32,326 bases of DNA from positions 1 to 32,326 of the forward strand of contig JANYHV010000116.1 in the NCBI GenBank assembly GCA_025362195.1, read 5' to 3'. Of this stretch, positions 31,960 through 32,326 are shown in pieces. Under the pieces are notes generated by a model. That model worked only from the letters and a program-made list of their open reading frames with translations. It ran no database searches and was not told the DNA's origin. A program made the position numbers and the translations under genes. Positions within the stretch are counted from its first letter, which is position 1. Each line of letters starts with the position of its first letter. This DNA is from Fimbriiglobus sp. GTDB taxonomy: Bacteria > Planctomycetota > Planctomycetia > Gemmatales > Gemmataceae.

Positions 31960-32326
31960 CTTTGGCCCGGTAGTCGCGGACCAGATCGGCGTACTGCCGG
32001 GCCGACTTCGTTAGCCCGGCCGTGTCCTTCGCGGCGACGAGTTTCGGGTCCACGAGTTGACTGCCGACGCCGAGGCAGACGGCCCCGGCGTCGAGGAACT
32101 TCGCCGCGGTCGTCAGGTCCACGCCGCCGGTCGGCATCAACTTAACCTGCGGCAACGGCCCGCGGACCGCTTTGAAGAACGCCGGCCCGAGCACTTCGGC
32201 CGGGAAGACTTTGACCACGTCCGACCCCGCCTCCCAGGCCGCGAGAATTTCCGTCGGGGTGAACGCCCCGGCCATGACGACCTTGTCGTACCGCCGCGCC
32301 AGCTTGATGACATCGACGGCGACGAC
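31949..32326 (-). CDS. eda: KDPG/KHG aldolase, 3' part (cut by the window edge)
   Basis: Only the last 125 residues are present; the frame runs off the right edge with no start in the window. 'VMAGAFTPTEILAAWEAGSD' and 'VVKVFPAEVLGPAFFKAV' match 2-dehydro-3-deoxyphosphogluconate aldolase (4-hydroxy-2-oxoglutarate aldolase). The Lys in 'KVFPA' is the expected Schiff-base residue, and 'MPTGGVDLTTAAKFLDAGA' is the phosphate-binding strand-loop. It splits KDPG into pyruvate and glyceraldehyde-3-phosphate in the Entner-Doudoroff pathway, or acts on related keto-acids. The stop lies inside the 3' end of the convergent 79-residue gene. Confidence 0.9.
   Translation of the reverse strand, partial: VVAVDVIKLARRYDKVVMAGAFTPTEILAAWEAGSDVVKVFPAEVLGPAFFKAVRGPLPQVKLMPTGGVDLTTAAKFLDAGAVCLGVGSQLVDPKLVAAKDTAGLTKSARQYADLVRDYRAKVTR

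Noticed and set aside
1..32326. Insertion sequences, phage genes, CRISPR arrays
   Set aside because: No transposase or integrase motif, no terminal inverted repeats with target duplications, and no regularly spaced direct repeats were seen on either strand.

Overview
The window reads as chromosomal DNA of a high-GC planctomycete, most likely of the Gemmata lineage. The reasons are two type IV pilin-like DUF1559 proteins, a secreted beta-helix protein that opens with the 'SLEARDAPA' type of N-terminal motif, many large secreted proteins of unknown function, and GTG starts with GTGA gene overlaps. No insertion sequence, phage gene, CRISPR array or rRNA was found. There is one tRNA, the initiator tRNA-Met.

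Layout, left to right. At 16-158 lies the severed 3' end of a duplicate of the next gene. At 268-3273 is a predicted outer-membrane M1 zinc peptidase fused to an Omp85-like beta-barrel. The initiator tRNA (3422-3496) follows with a very strong hairpin, then a DNA-binding protein with a degenerate receiver domain (3762-4337). From about 5000 to 7500 there is an AT-richer island with two DUF1559 pseudopilin-like genes, a small secreted protein and a probable broken gene fragment. From 7537 to 9788 come ordinary enzymes: a GNAT acetyltransferase, a flavin reductase-like protein and a quinone oxidoreductase. Two secreted proteins of unknown role (9828-12384) and a convergent beta-helix protein (12480-14096) follow.

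The queuosine precursor genes queF (minus) and queC (plus) are divergent at 15783-16937. queF is tightly coupled to an 85-residue membrane-type protein and a TPR-like membrane protein. Next come a small cysteine/histidine protein, a 53-residue single-pass membrane protein, a sulfotransferase, and a secreted S9 peptidase that meets the sulfotransferase tail to tail with no spacer.

The largest block is 20978-29322, minus strand: two coupled genes for exported proteins of 1146 and 1635 residues. They contain repeated beta-rich regions and membrane helices, and I do not recognise them. The longer one looks like two ancestral units fused end to end, with a relic signal peptide in the middle. This is the best candidate here for an undescribed system. 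The right end holds thyX, an SGNH hydrolase, a 79-residue unknown and the 3' part of a KDPG aldolase gene cut by the window edge.

All names rest on reading motifs in the translated sequence. No database search or structure prediction was run.
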